A stretch of DNA of 64,000 bases from Klebsormidium nitens (taxonomy: Eukaryota > Streptophyta > Klebsormidiophyceae > Klebsormidiales > Klebsormidiaceae), in assembly GCA_000708835.1 (NCBI GenBank), contig DF237033.1:62001-126000 (forward strand). The letters run 5' to 3'. Shown here one piece after another: positions 57,914 to 64,000 of this stretch (its first letter is position 1; each line of letters begins with the position of its first letter). The position numbers and the translations under genes were made by a program. The notes under the pieces were generated by a model that saw only the letters and a program-made list of their open reading frames with translations, ran no database searches and was not told the origin of the DNA.

Positions 57914-59718
57914 TATAAAATAAATTGATTGATTGATTGACGTTTGGGGCGAGGGGCGCCGCCAGGCGTCGCTTGCCTTTCCGAAGGTTCAACTTGACAC
58001 ACTGTCTCTTTGGAAGATTCAAAATGATGGTTGTGTCAAATCGCCAGAAGCGTGCGTACGGACTGAGGCAAGAGTCAGCAAGGACCTGACACAGGCGAAT
58101 TCCATCAATAATAATTTATGACAAAATCAGGATCAGATGTTGATCCTGTTGTTGAGGATTGAAGGCCATGGCGTGGGCATTGGGCACCATGCTTTCTGCA
58201 AGTTGCAAAAGCTGTTTGTAAAGATGGGCAAGCCACAGTATTTGGCATCTGAAGCTCGACGTTTCTGACTGATTCGTAAAGGTGCATGATCTACTTTCCA
58301 AAACGGGGCACTTCGACGTGGGTAGACTTTGGCGTCAGGTGTTGAGGAATATCCTGCATTGACAATCAGGTGCAGAAACACCTCTCCTTTTGGAGTCCAC
58401 CGCCTTTCTATGTGCCGTGTTTGATTTGCTGCTTGTTGTTCTGCAATATCGCAGTGGTGCAATCTCCGATCTCCTTTGGCTAGAGATGCCGCTGCAGAAG
58501 CACAAACTACTTTGAATGTTTCCATAATGTGAGGATAGAACAAAGTGACGTGATCATCTAGTGTGCAAGTTTAATGGCATCAGGAGCTCCTTTCTAAGGA
58601 AATTGTGATGCTTCCCCGAAGTCAAAACAATAAGGGCCCTGGACAAGAGTTCTGGTTTCAGTACTCATTCTGCGTATGGGGCAGCTGACAGATGGGAAGG
58701 AGTCAGACGCTTCCCTCAAGAGATGAGCTGAGATTCTCGTCCTCCAAGTTGGAGAGGTTCCAGAGGTTTCATTCATATCGGCACTTGCTACAGTGCTTTT
58801 CACGAATAGCCTTCTTTTGCTCTCTGTTGATGAATTGCTAGGCAAAACAGATGGGGGTTTCGTGCATCCCTATGTCTCTGACTCCTGTTTTGTGCCTTGA
58901 AAACTCAAGTTGCCTTCTAAAGGCAATTGCTGGGGCGGAGTCAATGGCGCCTCGCTCTTTTGCTTACCCAGCACAGTAGCTTAAGCAATGCACCACTTAC
59001 AGCAAAAATTACCCCCAAAAGTGGCAGCGGCATTCCTTTGAAACATACACTCGCATTGACATCTCATTACGTCTAGCTGCTTCGACCACCTAAGTCACAG
59101 GTTTAGATCCCTATGTGCACTTACAAAGTTAGGTTGAGCAAGAACAAAACCATCTGTCAAGGCAGTGGCAGGGCTTTATTGGAAGGGCTGCTTAAAAAGC
59201 CTTCGCCATTTGGCGATGTTGGGCTATCGGCACTTTTTGAAGAATAGTAAACAGTGTGCCATCCCATTTCTTACAGGCCATATATACGACGAGCCTCCTT
59301 CTGAGAAGTTGAGGTGAGGAATCACGAAGAGTTCCAACATAAACCTTGGCACTTTACTTGGTGCACAAGACATCCACTCTTTTAGGGCTCAATACCCCCC
59401 AGCAACAAAAACAGGAAACATGACTTGAACTGGAGTAACTGTCTGGCAAGGAGTGTCAGTCTTTGCACTTAAACGGCATGATCTTGATCCTGCCTGGCAA
59501 AGCTAGTTCATTTTGTTCAATCTTGACACATCAACTCGAGCGCTGAGCTTGTTCTGAAGCTTGTTACATGAAGCTTCTGAACATGGTTTCATAAACTCCT
59601 CAAGACCAGTGCGCGAACGGATCTCAATCAGAGACCGTTTCAGCGTCAGAGCAGAAGGAGTCTTCAACTGTTGTTACTTGTATGTTCTCACTCAATTATT
59701 GGTGCTTGTACTTTCAGC

Positions 59719-62700
59719 ATGGAGGGCGCTGGGTGGTCTGACAGCGATCAGGGAGCCTACACAGACAGCGATGACGAGTACCCTGACCATGTGGCGACTG
59801 CACGCGAGCATGACGGGCCTAGATACAAGGTGCACACAACAATCTCAAACTCCCACCCAGATCAATCCTGCCTGTACAGTATGAGGAAGATCATGGAGAT
59901 GCCTAAGTGTGCTCAGCGATTGTAAAGCCAACTCCAATGTCTTGCAAAAGGGGGAGAGCCAAACTATCTCTGCTGGCCAAGACGGCCAAATCCTTTCTGA
60001 AGGTTGGTTTATGTTCCAAAGAACCTAGGGGGAGTCTCATGGCGAAAGTGGCCACTTGACAATCAGGGCCATGAGTACGACTTTGGTACGAGTTTGTTTA
60101 GCTTGAATTGTCGACCAACGCTTCTTTCTATTGCCTGCAGGTCATCGACAAGACAACTCTCCTTTCTGCACAGGTGAGAGTTGAGCAAGACTGATATAGA
60201 CACTGGTGTGTTTGCGGGTGTAGAGGAGCTACCATCTAAAGCTAATTGGCGAACACGACTGCAAGTTTGCACCCTGAGTACGAAGTGCGGAAGGGATGCA
60301 GTACAATCCACTTGTCACTAGGTCTTGACGCAGAAGCTATACCTTCTCAGACTGCTTTCGTTGGAGACCATACTTATTGGTGAAAGTCGAGGAGTTTTCG
60401 TTTCTGATGGTGCAGTTTTGTTGACCCTCGCGTTAATCTCCTCTTGCTCAGAACACCTTCTTGCTGATCTTAGATGACTGTTTCAGTCCCGTTGGACGGT
60501 CTTCCAGAGTCAGAGCTTTTTTCGACCGTGCGGTGAGTTTTTGCTTCACTACTAGCGGGATTTTGCAGCTACTTGGGCTTTACTCCTGTTGCTCGATTGC
60601 CAGCCTTTGTTGCCGCCTGACATGGCGTCACTTGTTTTGCAGTGCCGGGACCTGAAGCAAATCCAAGATGTCCTGGGGATCCGTCTCCAACATGCAAGGA
60701 GCCTTCTAATTCACCACCGATGGGACGTGGAAAACCTTTTCAGTGCCTTGGCCGAGCAGGTCCGTTCGGGAACTTGTATTTTATGAAGCTTCTTCCTTTG
60801 CGTTGATTGCGGCAAATGCGTCTATCATGCGTGTCGTGCCAAAAGTGGAAGAGCATGTTTCCTGCCACCTTTGACGCTGACCGTCCTTGAAGGATCTGAG
60901 ATGCATTCCTGTAAAGAAACACGTCTTGTTTTTATCAGTCCTTGTGCTTATTGACTGAGTTCCTTCTCCATTCTGGGGGAAGTCTGACTCTCAAGCACTG
61001 GCTTCGCATGCTGACTCTTCGGCCACCATTGTCAGCTGTGCTTGAGCCGGCTTGTTAAGCATCACAACAACACACTTCAAGTGCTATGAGTACAATCTAG
61101 AGCAGCATTCTCCGGATTTCTTGGTTAGATAGGGGCGCGCTCGCGTGTCGGGGGTGCGGGAGGTGCAGGGGGGGATGAGGGGGGTTGACCCCCTACCCCC
61201 GGCCCTAGTTGTTGTTGCTGACCATTTCGTGCTGTCCGATCATCACCTGTAGGGTGGATGATATGCAGGTAAGTAGCCTCCAGTCGAATAAGATATGGCC
61301 TTGACCCGATCACGCTTTTGCAGGGCGAGGAGCGCCTCTTCCTTGCCGCCGGCGTGCCCCCTCGTTCGATGCACCGGCGCGCGAGTGGCCCGAAGGAAGC
61401 TGAATTCACGTGCGGGACGTGCTTCGATGACGTTCCTGCAGACAGCGCCACAGTCATGGACTGCTCGCATATCTACTGCAACGACTGTGAGTGGTCTCTT
61501 GTCAGGCCTGCCTATGTTCCTTGGGCCTGTACCAAGGTGTGGTTCCGTAGAAAAGCACGTATGTCTCGGTGAAGCTACAATGAGCTGGTCCCTTGAGGTG
61601 TTGGCTCTTAGACGTCTGCAAGGAGTCTGTTCAGCCTCAGATCCGTTCTAGCTCCGGGTATGCCTTATATCTGGGCCGTCTAAGGTTTGGGCCGCAAAAG
61701 TATCCAAGGTCTCTAAGTCCGCCACCCTGGGGTGCGGATCGGACCACAGACGTGCTAAGGAACGTGCATGATTGGCGATTGCAACTCCAACGAAACGGAG
61801 AAACATCTTGATCCAATATCAGCAAGATTCTGCAGCCTTTAGTCGCACGAAACCCTGAAAGCGTGTCCCGCAGGGTGGACCACGCACTTCCTGATGAACA
61901 AAGGCCAGCATTACGAGCCTGGATGAAAATGCAAAGCGAATGAAACGTAAAAGAAACATCTCGATCAGATATCAACAAGAATCTGCAGCCGCTGATCGTA
62001 CGAAACGTTCAAAGCGTACCCCGCAAGTTGGACCACATGTTTCCTGATGAAGCTTCTGGAGGGCCAGAGCCGCCGCATCACGTGTACGGCTGGCAAAGTA
62101 AAAGCTAACGACGAGGACTAAACTTTCGGAACCACCCTTTACAGCCGTTGAACCCATGAGTTCCGCAATTCGCGAAGATTCTAACAGCCTGAAAATCTTT
62201 TACTGCAGGTTGGACGACGTACTTTCTGATGAAGATCCGTGAGGGCCAGAGCCGCCGCATCACGTGTACGGCTGGCAAAGTAAAAGCTAACGGGACGAGG
62301 AGTAAACTTTCGGAACCACCATTTCCAAGATTTAACAGCCGTTGAACCCATGAACTCTGGGATTGCAAAAGATCCCAACAGTCTACAAATCTTTTTACTG
62401 CAGGTTGGACGACGTACTTTCTGATGAAGATCCGTGAGGGCCAGAGCCGGCGCATCACGTGTGCGGCTGGCAAAGTAAAAGCTCACGACGAGGAACAAAC
62501 TTTCGGAACCACCATTTCCAAGATTCTACAGCCGTTGAACCCATGAATTCCGGGATTTGCGAAGATCCTAACAGCCTACAAGTCTTTTTACTGCAGGTTG
62601 GACGACGTACTTTCTGATGAAGATCCGTGAGGGCCAGAGCCGGCGCATCACGTGCATGGCCCACAAGTGCAACGCCATCTGCGACGAGGAGAAAGTGCTG

Positions 62701-63697
62701 AAGCTCGTGGCGGAAGCGGACCCGCTCGCCGTGGACCGCTACGAGCGCTCGCTGCTGGAGTCGTACATCGAGGACAACAGCAAGGTAGGAATGATTGCTT
62801 CTTGTGACCTTTTTTTATCTTGCGGGCAGGTAATCTGTGCGGCTCCTTCGTTCGTTTCCTAATAGGAGGTTGCTGCTGCTCGGAGCTCACAGGAAGGTAG
62901 GCAGATGGCGTTCGCTGCTGTCGGTATCCCCTCAACAGCGTTTGCTGGCGGAGCTCAATCGTGCGGACAAGCAGACCTCGCGGTGGCTCTCGCCGTTTTC
63001 GTTTAGCCGTACCATATTCCTGGTAGTGCAATGGATCCCACAATCAATAACGAGCAGCAAGGTAACTCTTTCGGCCGTGCATTGTCTTCTCTTGGTACGT
63101 CAGTTCTGCTGAACCGGCAACTTTATCTTCAAATGGTTATGGTCATAGCCACTTCTTCATAAATCATGCCGGAAAAGCTGAATCTGGAAGCATTCTGTGT
63201 TTTGCTAAGTCCAGTGGTGCCCCAAAGTCCCCGCGGCAACGCCCTCCTGGTCGGAGGCTCGGAATTGGACTGAGCTTTCCTTGAGAAAATGAACTTCGAA
63301 ACTCTATCTGAAGAATGGTGATTCTTAAAAGATCAAGTGGTGCCCTAGCAGCCCGCACTGCTGCAACGCCCTCCTGGTCGGAGGCCCAGATTTGGACTCA
63401 GCTTTCTCTGGAAAAAAGGAAACCTGAAATTATTCCCAAACGACTCGTGGATCTGTACAGGTCAAATGGTGCCCCAGCGTCCCGCACTGCGGCAACGCCC
63501 TCCGAGTTGAGGGCGAGCCTTACGTGGAGGTGCAGTGCACGTGCGGGCTGACGTTCTGCTTCAACTGCGGCCTCGAAGCGCACTCCCCCTGCTCGTGCGA
63601 CATCTGGCGGCGGTGGGACGAGAAGTCGCGCGACGAGTCAGAGACGGTCAACTGGCTGGTGGCCAACACGAAGCCGTGCCCGAAGTGCGGAAAGAAG
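59719..63697 (+). CDS. RBR E3 ubiquitin ligase, ARIADNE type (3' end outside window)
   Basis: Exons 59719-59829, 60141-60173, 60643-60759, 61324-61486, 62597-62784 and 63461-63697 join in phase to about 245 residues; the gene continues beyond 64000. The start MEGAGWSDSD... is the first ATG and sits just after a possible 5'-UTR acceptor (CTTTCAG). Order: acidic N-terminus (SDSDQGAYTDSDDEYPD), VIDKTTLLSAQ, UBA-like helix (ARSLLIHHRWDVENLFSAL), RING1 (CGTC...DCSHIYCNDCW, CMAHKC), YERSLLESYI, IBR (CPSVPHCGNALRV, CTCGLTFCFNCGLEAHSPCSC) and the start of RING2 (TKPCPKCGKK). RBR ligases form a ubiquitin thioester on a RING2 cysteine, which lies outside the window. ARIADNE members partner with neddylated cullins in other eukaryotes. 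Echo arrays flank exons 5 and 6. Confidence 0.92.
61865..62480 (+). repeat. Four copies of ARIADNE exon 5 acceptor edge (about 190-bp array)
   Basis: The exon start (WTTYFLMKIREGQSRRITC plus CTGCAG) recurs with acceptor-equivalent ends near 61873, 62026, 62208, 62403 and 62596 (real), giving steps of 153, 182, 195 and 193 bp. The two nearest copies are almost identical to the exon for about 55 bp, the next is moderately diverged, and the outermost is heavily diverged. Beyond the exon edge the copies run into a shared intron phrase (GGCTGGCAAAGTAAAAGCT) instead of the rest of the exon. Confidence 0.95.
63205..63395 (+). repeat. Two copies of ARIADNE exon 6 acceptor edge
   Basis: The exon start (VKWCPSVPHCGNALRVEG) recurs at 63210-63262 and 63331-63395, with CAACGCCCTCCTGGTCGGAG in both. 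Spacing is about 120-130 bp. The AG acceptor is weak or lost. Confidence 0.9.
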
Positions 63698-63749
63698 GTG
63701 GGAGCTCGGTTTTCAGATCAATTGTTGAGAGATTACTTCGAATTTCATG

Positions 63750-63955
63750 GTATATGATCAAGTCGTGCGACAAATCGGAGACGGTCAGGTGGGTGGTGGC
63801 CAGCACGAAGCCGTGTCCGAAGTGCGGGGAGAAGGTGGGAACTCCGCTCTTAGAGTTTGATATTTGCGGAGATCCTCCGAGAAAAGGTGTCTTCATTCTG
63901 GCGTGGTGGCGCACACGAAGTCTTGTGCAAAGCTGGAAAGAAGGTGGGAGCACAC
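63750..63955 (+). repeat. Two copies of ARIADNE exon 6 3' edge plus donor
   Basis: The exon end (RDESETVNWLVANTKPCPKCGKK plus GTGGGA) recurs at 63757-63842, still open and with GGAGAAGGTGGGA, and decayed at 63893-63955 (GGAAAGAAGGTGGGAGC). Confidence 0.9.
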
Positions 63956-64000
63956 GTTGTTAGATTGACTATCGAGAAATGTTTCCAAGCCTCTCAACGT

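Larger units (their letters stand above)
56319..59718. other. Divergent spacer between receptor and ARIADNE genes
   Basis: This holds promoter regions of both genes, a gap of 159 Ns (57755-57913) next to a GATT microsatellite (57925-57940), and a few unrecognised frames. One 146-codon hydrophobic frame is listed separately. No RNA gene was seen. Confidence 0.5.

Noticed and set aside
57691-58022. Open frames spanning the run of Ns at 57755-57913
   Set aside because: Translation of unknown bases; no evidence of coding sequence.
58133-58845. Two minus-strand frames (136 and 83 codons) in the spacer before the ARIADNE gene
   Set aside because: No recognised domain and no joining splice signals I could justify; a decayed transposon is possible but unsupported.
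62105-62498. Minus-strand frames with repeated FTLPAVHVMRRLWPSRIFIRKY
   Set aside because: Antisense shadow of the ARIADNE exon 5 echo array.
1-64000. tRNA, rRNA or bacterial operon signals
   Set aside because: Looked for cloverleaf arms, rRNA landmarks and Shine-Dalgarno-led gene trains and saw none convincing; structure is eukaryotic throughout.

Overview
The window looks like nuclear DNA of a green plant lineage, most likely a streptophyte (charophyte) alga. All seven recognisable genes are plant-type, six of them have multiple GT-AG introns, GC is moderate, and there are no bacterial operons, rRNA or tRNA. Calling it Klebsormidium-like is an inference from gene content, not something the sequence proves. 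Two assembly gaps are present (about 26343-26380 and 57755-57913).

Seven genes lie in strictly alternating orientation: (1) + 511-6418, the 3' part of a PHS/MFS phosphate-transporter-like gene entering from the left edge; (2) - 8577-20194, an EF-hand mitochondrial carrier of the plant SAMTL (At2g35800) type; (3) + 22579-24123, an FkbM-type methyltransferase; (4) - 25611-33622, a UDP-rhamnose/UDP-galactose (URGT-type) transporter; (5) + 36082-43936, a MATE/DTX transporter of the ADP1 type; (6) - 45467-56318, a very unusual LRR receptor with two ectodomain modules, a pseudokinase and an intact Raf/TKL-like kinase; (7) + 59719-63697 and beyond, an ARIADNE-type RBR E3 ubiquitin ligase leaving at the right edge. 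I rebuilt exon chains by hand. Every junction used is GT-AG and every junction keeps phase, and genes 2-6 come out as complete open frames of 1046, 407, 355, 638 and 1437 residues.

The most striking and possibly undescribed feature cuts across genes. Most introns of six of the seven genes contain serial, diverged copies of the neighbouring exon edge together with its splice site. Acceptor plus exon start is repeated upstream of an exon, and exon end plus donor is repeated downstream. I call these exon-edge echo arrays. They hold 1 to about 15 copies at a near-constant spacing per array (about 90-100 bp or about 160-200 bp), and the copies tend to be more diverged further from the working exon. 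One array yields a full-length alternative exon of identical length and phase (MATE exon 5), predicted to be mutually exclusive. Another yields decoy terminal exons with open frames (transporter 1). The FkbM gene has no such array.

The spacers hold a pair of roughly 190-bp MITE-like elements in inverted orientation (21699-22151), a perfect 14-bp hairpin (7246-7288), and three convergent spacers rich in GCATGC and CGTACG palindromes. Functionally the genes are an unlinked set: phosphate, organellar metabolite, nucleotide-sugar and organic-compound transport, sugar or lipid methylation, receptor signalling and ubiquitination.
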